Part shown: one piece after another, positions 53,939 to 63,279 of the stretch
Layout: each line of letters opens with the position of its first letter
How positions within the stretch are numbered: the first letter of the stretch is position 1
Program-made: the position numbers and the translations under genes
The notes under the pieces: model-generated
What the model was told of the DNA's origin: nothing
The model's database searches: none
What the model saw: only the letters and a program-made list of their open reading frames with translations
Assembly: GCF_014698045.1 (NCBI RefSeq)
Contig: NZ_JACJSE010000003.1
Coordinates: forward strand, 434,001-498,000
Direction of reading: 5' to 3'
DNA: 64,000 nt
DNA from: Aulosira sp. FACHB-615
Lineage (GTDB): Bacteria > Cyanobacteriota > Cyanobacteriia > Cyanobacteriales > Nostocaceae

Positions 53939-54016
53939 TTATTTAGGCGACAGCTTGTGGCTGGTGTGATTTTTTCCAGAAACTTTAGCTTTCATACTTT
54001 TACCATCAACTGCCCA
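53939..54016 (-). pseudogene. Possible transposase remnant beside tRNA
   Basis: Between two stops the complement reads WAVDGKSMKAKVSGKNHT and ends a few codons later. WAVDGKS resembles the A(V/I/L)DGK block around the first catalytic Asp of several DDE transposase families. Only 25 codons, so this is a weak call. Confidence 0.3.
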
Positions 54017-54116
54017 CTAGTCTCCTGTATTTTTAGATATTTTTAACTTGATTCAAATCAGTTCTTAAATATCTGCTGTCATCCTGAGTTTGATTGATCA
54101 TTCAGGGTGAGAATAG

Positions 54117-55220
54117 ATGATTTGGAAAAAAGTTTTGCTGATGGCGATGGGGATGATAGTAGCAATTGCCCTTGGGACTTTAACAGAGTTGAAAGGAATT
54201 GCCCAAACTCCCACTGATTTAGATTTAGCGGCTTATCATGCGCCAATTCACTATCAAGATACGGACAGTACCAAATATAGCGGTGACTATATTACGCGGT
54301 TTAACTATGACGGAGATTGGCTCGGAACAAATAATTGGGATAATCTGGCGGCTTATCCCTTAAATGCTTATGCTTACTATTCTGTGGCTGAGACTTGTAC
54401 TCACAGATTTATCACCTATTCTTTTTTCCATCCCCAAGATTGGACTGATACTCCTTTTGATCAAGAACATGAAAATGATTTAGAAGGTTTACTGGCGATC
54501 GTACGTAAGGATGGTTCTACTTATGGCAAACTCGAAGGTGTTGTCACTGTCTTTCATACCGACTTTTATTCCTTTACGCCCAGTGGTAGTCCTTTAACAA
54601 ATGGTTCCGAAAGTATTGATGGAAGCCTGACGCTAAGTAGTTATAACGGTTCTCTGCATCCGTTGACGACTCAGGAAGCCAAAGGACATGGCTTGAAAGC
54701 TTGGCCTTACGCCGGAAATTTTGATGGAAACAGCAGTGCAGATGGCATTATCTACTATCCTTCTAAAACTACTGCGGAAGTACCCGCATCGGGTAACGAT
54801 CGCAGTGTACTTTATTCCTTAATTGATGTCTTTGCCTCTGGTGGTTTGTGGCAAAATCAATTAAATCAAGCCTCTAATTCTACAGGGATAACTTATGCCA
54901 ACTGGGGAACATTCAGAGGAGATTCTAGCGGTGGTTGTGGTGCTGGTTTACCAACTTGTAGCAATAATTCTGCCAATACACCTTGGGGTTGGGATGATTC
55001 CAATGATGGCGCAGTTTATAGAGGTGAAATGGCTTTAGATCCGGCTCACCTAACGGATCTATATTTTAATGGTTTGGGTAACTTTGATACTACTTATATT
55101 CGTAATCGCTATATTCAAGATTTACGCGATCGCGGGTACAATTCCAGTAATCTTCCTCTAGGCTGGCCTAGCCAAATTAATCTCAATACCTTAATTGGTA
55201 AGCTCAAAACTCAATGTTGA
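54117..55220 (+). CDS. Exported protein of unknown function
   Basis: 367 aa. Signal peptide at residues 1-30 (KKVLLMAMGMIVAIALG, cut after GIAQ). The mature protein has DYITRFNYDGDWLGTNNWDN, CTHRFITYSFFHPQDW, then HENDLEGLLAIVRKDGS, with aromatic and acidic clusters. The HENDLEG and FHTDFY segments distantly recall secreted NPP1/Vps62-like proteins that use an H-x-x-D-x-E motif, but the match is partial. A disulfide near GGCGAGLPTCS is likely. Base composition resembles the neighbours. No operon partner. Confidence 0.8.
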   Translation: MIWKKVLLMAMGMIVAIALGTLTELKGIAQTPTDLDLAAYHAPIHYQDTDSTKYSGDYITRFNYDGDWLGTNNWDNLAAYPLNAYAYYSVAETCTHRFITYSFFHPQDWTDTPFDQEHENDLEGLLAIVRKDGSTYGKLEGVVTVFHTDFYSFTPSGSPLTNGSESIDGSLTLSSYNGSLHPLTTQEAKGHGLKAWPYAGNFDGNSSADGIIYYPSKTTAEVPASGNDRSVLYSLIDVFASGGLWQNQLNQASNSTGITYANWGTFRGDSSGGCGAGLPTCSNNSANTPWGWDDSNDGAVYRGEMALDPAHLTDLYFNGLGNFDTTYIRNRYIQDLRDRGYNSSNLPLGWPSQINLNTLIGKLKTQC

Positions 55221-55280
55221 TTTGACAGTATGAAACCCAACATGATTAAAAATTTGTTGGGTTCCTACATCTAGTGTATT

Positions 55281-55467
55281 AGGACTTACGCATCAAAACG
55301 AAAAATCAATGGTTTTGGTGAGGGTGTAGGGGTTCAGGGGTATAGGGGAGCCACTGGCGTGGGCGGGTTTCCCGACTTGAGCCAAGTGGCGTGTATACTT
55401 ATTCAAAATTCTTACACCCCAAACCCTTTCACCCAATCTCCACGAATAATCTTTGTGCATAAGTCCT
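55281..55467 (+). mobile_element. MITE-like element, copy 3, complete
   Basis: 187 bp. The inverted ends are AGGACTTACGCA and, reversed, AGGACTTATGCA. It is flanked on both sides by GTGTATT (55274-55280 and 55468-55474), a 7-bp direct repeat that looks like a target duplication. It contains no gene. A 41-bp palindrome (55350-55390) interrupts it relative to copy 1, which explains the length difference of 44 bp. Confidence 0.82.
55350..55390. repeat. Palindromic repeat nested in the MITE-like element
   Basis: Arms GCCACT and AGTGGC with the core GGGCGGGTTTCCCG. Related in design to palindromes at 2368-2404 and 24087-24126. It is absent from the corresponding position of copy 1 (2196-2338), so it probably inserted later. 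Confidence 0.65.
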
Positions 55468-55552
55468 GTGTATTTCTCAATTACAAATTAATTACCAATG
55501 ACAAATGACCAATGACAACCTTGAGTAGTTAGCTTGATTTGTACCAACATAC

Positions 55553-58500
55553 TTACAGAGGAATTTCAATTAACATCTCACAACCCTTTCCTGGTGGAGA
55601 AACACACTTGATGTTACCACCATGTTTATCTACAATAATTTGGTAGCTGATGGATAAACCTAAACCTGTACCTTGGCCTGGTTGCTTGGTGGTAAAGAAT
55701 GGTTCAAAAATGCGCGATCGCAAATTATGGGGAATACCACAACCATTGTCCGCAATTTTGATTTGAATAGTATTTTCTTCTATAACTTTTGTCCGAATCC
55801 AAATTTTTGGCTTGTCTATAAGTTTGCCGTTTATCACCGCATCTTCGAGCGCATCAATCGCATTATTGAGAATATTCATAAAGACTTGATTCATCTGCGC
55901 CGCATAGCAAATTACACGGGGTAATTCACTATATTCTTTAATAATTTCAATTCCTGAAGAATTTTCATTTGCTTGCAGGCGATGTTGCAGAATCAACAAA
56001 GTGCTTTCAATTCCTTCATGCAAATCCACAGGTTTTTTTTCTGCTTCATCCAATCTGGCAAAGGTGCGTAAAGATAAAACCAATTGCGAAATTCTATCTG
56101 CTCCCATTGTCATGGAGTTGAGCATTTTTGGCAAATCATTAGTAATAAAATCTACATCTATTTTTTCACCAAATTCTCTAATTTCGGCTTTGGCTCTGGG
56201 ATAATGTTTCTGATACATCCCCAGCAAGGTGAGTAAGTCTTCAGTATAGTCGTGTAAATAACTAATATTGCCAAAAATAAAACTAATTGGGTTATTAATT
56301 TCGTGGGCTATACCTGCAACTAGTTGCCCTAACCCAGCCATTTTTTCACTTTGAATTAACTGGCTTTGAGTTTGCTGTAATTCTTGGAGAGTTTGCCGGA
56401 GTTCTTCTTTTTGCCTTTGAGTTTGTTCTAATAATTCTGCTTGCTGGAGTCCGACACCTAATTGATTACCAATTTGTACTAATAAATCGATTTCATCTTC
56501 TTTCCAATTGCGGGCGGCTGTGTTGTGATAAGCCGCTAGTAATCCCCAAAGTTTATCACCTTGGAAAATCGGCACAATCATATAAGAACGTGCTTCCATT
56601 AACTGACTCAAAGATATATATTTGTGAGCCTCTTGATTGTTATAAATATCTCTGACTACCAGAGTGTGTCCTTTAGCAAAATCTCCGCCTTGGGTTGTTT
56701 GTAAGTAATCATTGGCAATCACACTTAAAAGTTTACGGACTGAAGCCCAGCCTGGGGCGGCTGACTCAGCCACAAATTCACCACTCCAATCAGGACGAAA
56801 ACGATAAATTGTCACCTGATCTACTTCTAACAATCGCTGCACTTCTTTGGTACTGGTGACAAAAATGGTGTTCAAGTCCAGAGATTGCCGAATTTTTTCG
56901 ACTGTAGTGGCTAAGGCTTTTTCTCTTTGGGCGGCTTTGCGTTCGCGTTCAGCTGCTTTTGCTAGTTGTTCAGCTTGCAACTGCACTTGTTTTAAAGCTT
57001 CTGCTTGCTGTAATGCAACGCCTAACTGTATACCAACCTGCGCGAGTAAGTTGATTTCTTCATCTTGCCAATAACGAGGGTGGGAGTTTTGATAAGCTAC
57101 CAACAATCCCCATAACTTTTCGCCTTGGGATATTGGCACAAACACTTCATGACGAGGATATTTACCAGCTTGGGTTTCTTTTAATAAGACACGTTCTGTC
57201 ACTGGCTGGGGTTTAACAACTGGTGTCCAACCATCCACAATGGAATCAGCGACAAATTCACCACTCCAGTCAGGGTAAAAGCGATAAATTGCGACTCTTT
57301 CCACATCCAAAAGTCTTCTCACTTCTTGGGTAGTGGTTTTAAAAATTGCGTCAATATCTAGGGATTGGCGAATTTTTTCGACGGTATTTGCCAGCGCCCT
57401 TTGACGTTCAGCCGCTTTACTCAGTTCTGCTGCTTGCAGCTGCATTTGTTGTAAAAATTCGGCTTGTTGTAAGGCGACACCTAGTTGAGTACTAACTTGA
57501 GTGAGTAAGTAGACTTCATCTTCTTGCCAATCGCGGCGATCGGAGTTTTGATAAACTGCCAATAAACCCCACAGTTTTTGACCGTGGTAAATGGCAATAA
57601 TCACATAAGCTCTAGCTTGATAGCTTTCTAAAACTTTGATGTAACAGTCGGTAAAACCATAATCATAAATATCACAACAAATACGATAGACTTCGCTTCT
57701 AGCAAACATCCCCCCTTCTGTATCTTGTAAATACGTATCCATGACGGGGGTTTCAGCTAAATCTTTGACGCTACACTCGCTGACATTTTCTTTTAATTGT
57801 GGTTTATTTGACTGTTCATCAATCAGCGAAATCCAACCTTCGGCTACTGATTCAAAGACAAATTCACCACTCCAATCATGATTAAAGCGATAAATAGCGA
57901 CGCGATCGGCATTTAGTAACTGTCTGATTTCGACTGTGCTGGTGTGGAAAATGCTGTCTAAATCTAGAGATTGACGAATTTTTTCGACGGTGATGGCAAT
58001 GGTTTTTTGCCATTCTGCTGCTTTTGCCCTGGCTTGTGCTTGTGCTAGTTGTGTTGATTGTATTTTTACTTGTTCGAGATAATCGGCTTGTTGTAAAGCA
58101 ACTCCTAAATGTGCGGCGATCAGTTGCACAAACTCAATTTCTGATTCTTCCCATTGGCGAGGGTTACTACATTGATGAATACATAACAATCCCCATAAAT
58201 CTTTGCCTTTCATCAAGGAGGCTACAATGTTAGCCCGGACTTGGAATCGCTCTAAAATCTGGACATGACAATCGCTCACACTCGCTTGATAGATATCTGC
58301 CATTGCATGAATTCGCCCTTCTTGATATAGTCCAGCAAATTCCGCAGCAAAGCAATGATCGCGTAGTTTAGCCGATAGGGCTGAAACCCATTCAGAATCG
58401 ACATCTTCATAGATGAATTCTCCCTCCCATCCCAACTCAGGATAAAAACGAAACACACCCACTCGATCAGTTTTGAGTAATTGTCTGACTTCTGTAACTG

Positions 58501-58657
58501 TAATTTTAAATATGGTGTCTATGTCTAAAGTTTCTCGAATCCTGGCAATGACTCCAGATAAGGCTTTTTGCTTCTCACTCTGAACTGGGGAGAAATGGTT
58601 TTCTGAAGAATATTCTGTTGGTTTTGAATCTGAGTTTATGGTGTAAGAGTTTTCCAT
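55553..58657 (-). CDS. Four-GAF sensor histidine kinase
   Basis: 1034 aa, no membrane segments. Four GAF domains at about 30-195, 215-400, 420-560 and 580-745, separated by helical linkers that each resemble LQQAE(F/A)LxQ. A coiled coil (about 745-775) leads to the dimerisation helix with phospho-His in GIAHEINNPISF (about 780) and an ATPase domain with NQVFMNILNNAIDAL (about 925), DNGCGIP and GTGLGLSI (about 1000). GAF1 carries DCHVQIL (Cys130-His131), the pattern of a bilin-attaching Cys; GAF2 has DCYIKVL; GAF3 and GAF4 lack the Cys. No response regulator gene is adjacent, so its partner lies elsewhere. GAF2-4 look like internal duplications. Confidence 0.93.
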   Translation of the reverse strand: MENSYTINSDSKPTEYSSENHFSPVQSEKQKALSGVIARIRETLDIDTIFKITVTEVRQLLKTDRVGVFRFYPELGWEGEFIYEDVDSEWVSALSAKLRDHCFAAEFAGLYQEGRIHAMADIYQASVSDCHVQILERFQVRANIVASLMKGKDLWGLLCIHQCSNPRQWEESEIEFVQLIAAHLGVALQQADYLEQVKIQSTQLAQAQARAKAAEWQKTIAITVEKIRQSLDLDSIFHTSTVEIRQLLNADRVAIYRFNHDWSGEFVFESVAEGWISLIDEQSNKPQLKENVSECSVKDLAETPVMDTYLQDTEGGMFARSEVYRICCDIYDYGFTDCYIKVLESYQARAYVIIAIYHGQKLWGLLAVYQNSDRRDWQEDEVYLLTQVSTQLGVALQQAEFLQQMQLQAAELSKAAERQRALANTVEKIRQSLDIDAIFKTTTQEVRRLLDVERVAIYRFYPDWSGEFVADSIVDGWTPVVKPQPVTERVLLKETQAGKYPRHEVFVPISQGEKLWGLLVAYQNSHPRYWQDEEINLLAQVGIQLGVALQQAEALKQVQLQAEQLAKAAERERKAAQREKALATTVEKIRQSLDLNTIFVTSTKEVQRLLEVDQVTIYRFRPDWSGEFVAESAAPGWASVRKLLSVIANDYLQTTQGGDFAKGHTLVVRDIYNNQEAHKYISLSQLMEARSYMIVPIFQGDKLWGLLAAYHNTAARNWKEDEIDLLVQIGNQLGVGLQQAELLEQTQRQKEELRQTLQELQQTQSQLIQSEKMAGLGQLVAGIAHEINNPISFIFGNISYLHDYTEDLLTLLGMYQKHYPRAKAEIREFGEKIDVDFITNDLPKMLNSMTMGADRISQLVLSLRTFARLDEAEKKPVDLHEGIESTLLILQHRLQANENSSGIEIIKEYSELPRVICYAAQMNQVFMNILNNAIDALEDAVINGKLIDKPKIWIRTKVIEENTIQIKIADNGCGIPHNLRSRIFEPFFTTKQPGQGTGLGLSISYQIIVDKHGGNIKCVSPPGKGCEMLIEIPL

Positions 58658-59287
58658 TCCTGGTAGGACTTTAAATATTGAAAGTCTTCTATTGTAGAGT
58701 TCCCTAATTTCTTAAAAAGATAACAGTCAAAGACTCAAGTTATTGCTAACTTCATTGATGATGATTTACGTAAATTAAAAGTTACTCAGTAAGGATCAAG
58801 TTGCTCATTTTAGCTTTGATTATCCAGTCTGAATATTGCTCAGAATTTTTTCGTGCGTTACAAGTTACTACAACACAGCCGAAAATTTGAGGTTTACTTA
58901 ATAAATCATCTCTAAGTTGAATTTAATGATAAGACTCTGACTTGATTAATCAAAAAATCTGTATTACCAAAAAGTAATCTTTACAAGTCCTTCATCCTAA
59001 ACTATACGAATAATTTAAACAATCAAAACAGATTTTAAGAGATTTTATGTCAACTTAACAAATTGATTAATAAGTTATGTAGTTAACTAGTAAAAGAGTA
59101 GGTTCACTATAAAAATTAAGATTTGTATTAGTTGATTTTGGTGCTAGTAAAGCAGTTTTGATTACTATCGAAATGGTTCAGGAATTTTGTTGGCGATCGC
59201 TATTTACATTGAAATACCTGCAAACAAGACAGGAATGCGATCGCAAATATCGCATTCCTGTAAGAAAATAATTCAACTGCGATCGCA
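58658..59287. other. AT-rich gap with a perfect hairpin
   Basis: 630 bases. The first 500 are AT-rich with nothing recognised except the presumed kinase promoter. Near the end a 12-bp perfect inverted repeat (59229-59261) built around HIP1 lies just downstream of the leftward petN pair. The open frame at 59187-59375 is rejected. Confidence 0.55.
59229..59261 (-). terminator. Hairpin downstream of the petN pair
   Basis: ACAGGAATGCGA and TCGCATTCCTGT are exact inverse arms around a 9-base loop. On the leftward strand TCTTGTTTG follows, a weak T-rich tail. Confidence 0.45.
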
Positions 59288-59449
59288 TTATCGCTTTTTG
59301 GGCGATGCGCGGCGTTGTTCGCGTTTTTCGACTTCCCGAAGACGGCGATCGCGCCAGTCTGCCAAGGTTAAGTAGCCAACGCCACCAGTAACTGCGATTA
59401 ACAGTACTAACGCCAGTAATGCCAGAATACTCAGAAATGGACTTTCCAC
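59288..59449 (-). CDS. Small membrane protein following petN
   Basis: 53 aa from a GTG (complement of 59447-59449) with AGGGGA just upstream. One hydrophobic helix (FLSILALLALVLLIAVTGG) is followed by a strongly basic, charged tail (DWRDRRLREVEKREQRR). It begins 7 bases after the petN stop codon on the same strand, so the two are probably co-transcribed. The family is unnamed to my knowledge; a link to thylakoid complexes is a guess from position. It is below usual ORF length limits. Confidence 0.7.
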   Translation of the reverse strand: MESPFLSILALLALVLLIAVTGGVGYLTLADWRDRRLREVEKREQRRASPKKR

Positions 59450-59456
59450 GATTCCC

Positions 59457-59546
59457 CTATAGTCCGTTGCGTCCCCAAACTACCATTGCGATCGACCAAG
59501 TGAACACAACTAACAGTGATACCCATCCCAATGTCAAAATTCCCAT
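59457..59546 (-). CDS. petN: Cytochrome b6f complex subunit PetN
   Basis: 29 aa. The frame begins MGILTLGWVSLLVVFTWS and ends MVVWGRNGL, which matches PetN (subunit VIII) closely, including the terminal WGRNG. It is a single-span thylakoid protein needed for stability and function of the b6f complex in photosynthetic electron transport. ATG start at 59546 without a strong ribosome site. It precedes the 53-aa membrane protein gene on the same strand and is easily missed by length cut-offs. Confidence 0.95.
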   Translation of the reverse strand: MGILTLGWVSLLVVFTWSIAMVVWGRNGL

Positions 59547-59782
59547 AGTCTTAAATTTGGCAAATCATTACAAAAGGTCTCTAATATTTATCATACCTGG
59601 AACTGGATACGAGGAAGTCTGAACCTGGATTTCTCACAAGAGAGAAATCCAGGGGTGTGGGAGGGGTGGGAAGTGTGGGAGGATGGTGAAAAAATCTTTC
59701 CCCCCACACTCCCCACACTCCCCTCTCTCTCCACACCCGCTACCCATACGCGAGAAATTCGGGCCCACTCCCCATTGAGACA

Positions 59783-60229
59783 ATGAACAGAATTTCCGAT
59801 CCACTACTGATGACTGAACGCTTAGAGTCTCTCAAAGCAGGGATAATTGGCGGTTTAACGTTGGGTGTTATCTGCTTGATGACAAGTTTACTCAACACTC
59901 TGGTGTTGGCAAGATATTTTGAGATATTGATTAGTTTACAAGTGAAGTGGGATTGGCAGTTGTTGATCAGTTGGACGATCGCCACGTTCTCTGGTTTACT
60001 GTTTGGTGTTACTTACCGTTATATCATTCGCCAAGACCAAAATCTGCAACTCAAAGCTGGTGGGGTGATGGCTTTTGGTTTAGTGCGGGGGTTAGCACAG
60101 CTAGAACTTGACTGGAGTTTGGCGGGTGTTGTGTTAGCCGGGGAAAGTGTGCTGTGGTTTATTGTAGCTGCGATCGTTTTAGATCAAGCTATTCAATTAG
60201 GCTGGGTTAAAGCTTTTCCATCTACGTAA
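59783..60229 (+). CDS. Conserved-looking membrane protein, unknown function
   Basis: 148 aa. Four hydrophobic segments at about residues 17-45, 58-80, 88-105 and 112-138. The start at 59783 gives MNRISDPLLMTERLESLKAG; the ATG at 59810 (MTERLES) is a fair alternative. Small polar loops include YRYIIRQDQNLQLKAGG. I do not know the function. Just upstream lies a region of CCCCACACTCCCC repeats (59640-59740). Confidence 0.75.
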   Translation: MNRISDPLLMTERLESLKAGIIGGLTLGVICLMTSLLNTLVLARYFEILISLQVKWDWQLLISWTIATFSGLLFGVTYRYIIRQDQNLQLKAGGVMAFGLVRGLAQLELDWSLAGVVLAGESVLWFIVAAIVLDQAIQLGWVKAFPST

Positions 60230-60941
60230 AGATATCCAAGATTTATGAGCCAAATTTTGTTCATACGCGCTACCTCAGCGTTTACCAGGAAGAATCTTGT
60301 AAGTTTATAAATTTTTCACTTAACTCATGAGTCACAATAACTAAAAATTAACTCTTTTTAGCGATCGCTCGTAAAAAATAGAATACACGGTTATTAACTA
60401 GTTATATTTTTTCGAGATAATTACTATATTTTTCTATACAAATAATTGTAATTTGCAAATGTTAGTAAAAGATATTTTTACAACATTGAACATCGAATAT
60501 TTTTGTTTTTTACTTAGCCAAACCAAGTCTGATATTAGATATTAAGCTTATTTTACTCATGTTTGAGTGAGATATATAAGTATTGTTATTTACTCGGCTT
60601 AACTCAAATTGACAGCAATATATTTTGCTACTGTAATACCAGCATTATTTATCACTACCAGGATATTGTGATTTAAATTATCTTAGTTGTAGCAAAATTT
60701 TCATTAGTAGCATCTAATGAAGATTTAGCGAGAGTATTGACTATTGGCTTTGAATTATTTACGCTCAAAAAATATTTTATTGAATCCATAGATTCATAAG
60801 TGTCGAAAACTCTACCAAATTAAATTACATAAGTTGATTTTTTGCTTGATGAGAATCAAACGTTTTTGTAATTACTAAAAATATTCCTGGATTTGATTCT
60901 GGTGAATTGATTAAATAAGTAAATATTTCGTAGAGGCTAAG
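60230..60941. other. Long AT-rich leader of the Wzz/BY-kinase gene
   Basis: 712 bases, very AT-rich, no open frame or repeat family found. It probably contains the promoter and a long 5' untranslated region for the exopolysaccharide gene. I see no riboswitch-like structure. Confidence 0.5.
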
Positions 60942-63119
60942 ATGATTTTTAATCAACAGCAAATTACTCTAAACTTACCATTCCACAAATTTAATATTAA
61001 ACAAGTATCTGCTATTTTGCGTCGTCGGCGCTATTTAGTATTAGGTGTTTCTTGTGCGGTGATGTCTGTGATTAGTTTAGTTGCGATTAACACTAAAACT
61101 AATTACCAAAGTTCTATGCAGTTGCTTGTGACTGCTGATGCAAATGCAGGTAACACAGCTAATAATATTATGAATCTTGCTGGTAGTGATATTGTGGGAT
61201 TAAACTCACCAGTTGTAGATTACACAGCACAGATGAAAATGCTGTTGAGTCCCCAACTCATTGCAGAAGCTGTATCTTTACTAAAAGCTGAATATCCAGA
61301 TATTACAATCGAAGATATTAACGGCAAGCAAGCCAAGCTTTCGATCACAAAGTTAGATGAAAAAACAATCTCTAATAATCTGCCCTTACAAATATTAGAA
61401 GTGACCTTCAATGATGAAGATCCAGTTAGAAGCCAGAAAGTTTTACAAGCACTACAGCAAGTTTATCAAAATTATCATATCCAACAACAAAAAGAACGTT
61501 TAAATAAAGGTCTGGCTTTTATTAATGTTCGTATACCGCAAATGAAAAAAGAGGTGAATCAAGCAGAAAAAAACTTAGAGCATTTTCGCCGAAAACATAA
61601 TCTACTTGATCCAGAAGTACAAAGCAAAATTTTAATTGAATCTTTGGCGGCGGTACAACAGCAACTACAAATCACCCGCGCCCAAATTCAAGATGTCCAA
61701 GCTCGCTATAATAACTTACAACAAGAAGTTGCTACTTCATCGCGCAAAGCGAGAATGGCGGCTCAACTAAATCAATCAAGTAGCTACCAAACACTATTAG
61801 ATGATTTTAAAAAGACGGAACTTGCTTTAGCTAGAGAGCAGAAACGTTATACAAATGAGTCTCCCATCATCCAACAACTGAAAGAACAACGCCAAAATCA
61901 GTTAGTACTCTTAAAAAGAGAGTCAAATCAATTATTAACAGATATCAGACAATCTACTGATAGTTCAGTACAAACAGAAGGTGCTGATCCGCAATTATTA
62001 CAAGAGTTAATTCAAGTCCAAACTACAGCTTTAGGACTAATAGCTAACGAAAAAAGTTTAGCTGAAACCGAACAAAAACTCAGATTTGAATTTAGTCAAT
62101 ACCCAAGTTTATTAGCGCAATATAACCGTTTATTGCCAGAAGTACAGGCTAAACGTAAACAACTAGAACAATTATTACAAGCTCAACAATCTTTGGGTTT
62201 GAAAATTGCCCAAGGTGGTTTGGGATGGGAAGTATTAGAGGAACCGAGTTTAGGCAAACTAACAGGAATTAACAGATTATCACTGTTGTTAGGAGGTGTC
62301 GTACTGAGTCCAATTTTAGGAATTGCGATCGCCTTAAGTTGGGGAATGTTTACCCGCACCATTTATTCTACAAAAGAATTACAGCAGTCAACCAATTTAC
62401 GGTTACTAGGTTCTGTGCCGAAACTAGCACCCAGAGGCTTGACAAAATGGCTACCAAATATTTCAGGTCATAAACAAAATAATATTGCTTCTACTTTTAC
62501 CGAAACTGACAGTTGGTTGCCTTGTCATGAAACCTTAGATATTCTCTATCAAAATCTGCAAATATCTAAGTCTCCTTTGCCTTTTAAATCTTTGATGTTT
62601 ACTTCTGCTTTATCAGGGGAAGGAAAAACGACTGTGTTACTCGGATTGGCGGCTAGTGCAGCCAGAATGCACCGACGCATTCTCTTAATTGATGCCAATT
62701 TGCGGTATCCCCATTTACATAAAATGCTGCAATTATCCAATGATTGGGGTTTATCTCTATTATTACTGGATGAAACAAGCAACCACATTCATAATTATAT
62801 CCAGCCTGTTCACCCGTCAATTGATGTGTTGACGGCTGGGCCAAAACCAGATGATACTATCAGATTACTCAATTCTCAACGAATGAAAGAACTGATCAAG
62901 GGATTTGAGCAAAGCTATGACTTAGTGTTAGTTGATGCGCCGCCAATTTTGGGTACAGCCGATGCGAGAATTTTAGCTGGATATTGCCATGAAATTGTTA
63001 TGGTAGGACGAATGGGTCAACTAACTCAAGGTGATTTAATGCAAGCTCAAGAAATTTTGAGCCATTTAAATTTAATTGGTATTATTGCTAATGGCGTAAG
63101 AAGCCACCAGCAGGTTTAA
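60942..63119 (+). CDS. Wzz-like chain-length protein fused to BY-kinase ATPase
   Basis: 725 aa. Membrane helix 1 (about 28-50) and helix 2 (about 447-470) bracket a large periplasmic coiled-coil region (about 170-430) of the Wzz type. The cytoplasmic C-terminus is a tyrosine autokinase-like P-loop domain: Walker A SALSGEGKTT (about 555), Walker A' LLIDANLRYP (about 580) and Walker B LVLVDAPP (about 661). It should control polymerisation and export of extracellular polysaccharide. The protein ends in NGVRSHQQV without the usual C-terminal Tyr cluster, so autophosphorylation in the classical way is doubtful. No glycosyltransferase genes are next to it in the window. Confidence 0.92.
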   Translation: MIFNQQQITLNLPFHKFNIKQVSAILRRRRYLVLGVSCAVMSVISLVAINTKTNYQSSMQLLVTADANAGNTANNIMNLAGSDIVGLNSPVVDYTAQMKMLLSPQLIAEAVSLLKAEYPDITIEDINGKQAKLSITKLDEKTISNNLPLQILEVTFNDEDPVRSQKVLQALQQVYQNYHIQQQKERLNKGLAFINVRIPQMKKEVNQAEKNLEHFRRKHNLLDPEVQSKILIESLAAVQQQLQITRAQIQDVQARYNNLQQEVATSSRKARMAAQLNQSSSYQTLLDDFKKTELALAREQKRYTNESPIIQQLKEQRQNQLVLLKRESNQLLTDIRQSTDSSVQTEGADPQLLQELIQVQTTALGLIANEKSLAETEQKLRFEFSQYPSLLAQYNRLLPEVQAKRKQLEQLLQAQQSLGLKIAQGGLGWEVLEEPSLGKLTGINRLSLLLGGVVLSPILGIAIALSWGMFTRTIYSTKELQQSTNLRLLGSVPKLAPRGLTKWLPNISGHKQNNIASTFTETDSWLPCHETLDILYQNLQISKSPLPFKSLMFTSALSGEGKTTVLLGLAASAARMHRRILLIDANLRYPHLHKMLQLSNDWGLSLLLLDETSNHIHNYIQPVHPSIDVLTAGPKPDDTIRLLNSQRMKELIKGFEQSYDLVLVDAPPILGTADARILAGYCHEIVMVGRMGQLTQGDLMQAQEILSHLNLIGIIANGVRSHQQV

Positions 63120-63191
63120 TTATATTCATTTACCATTAATTTTCTGCTCTGTGCTTTTTTGGTTGCCTACTAAAAATACATTGCATAATTG

Positions 63192-63211
63192 ATAGGAGGC
63201 GGCAACCTCCT
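63192..63211. terminator. Short hairpin after BY-kinase gene
   Basis: TAGGAGG and CCTCCTA arms around CGGCAA. No T-run follows, so its role as a terminator is doubtful. Confidence 0.3.
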
Positions 63212-63279
63212 ATGTTGGAGAACTGTCTCATCTTGAGTGGTAGATGCCAAAAGCGTCAAGCAGATACTAGTGTGATTAG

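Larger units (their letters stand above)
55221..55552. other. Gap holding a complete MITE-like element
   Basis: 332 bases between convergent genes. A full AGGACTTA element with target duplication (55274-55474) occupies most of it, with a nested palindrome. TGACAAATGACCAATGAC heptamer repeats lie at about 55496-55517. Confidence 0.75.

Noticed and set aside
59187..59375. 62-codon forward open frame
   Set aside because: Antisense to the 53-aa membrane protein and a HIP1 hairpin; Arg/Ser-rich shadow.
59419..59622. 67-codon forward open frame
   Set aside because: Antisense to petN and the start of its companion gene.
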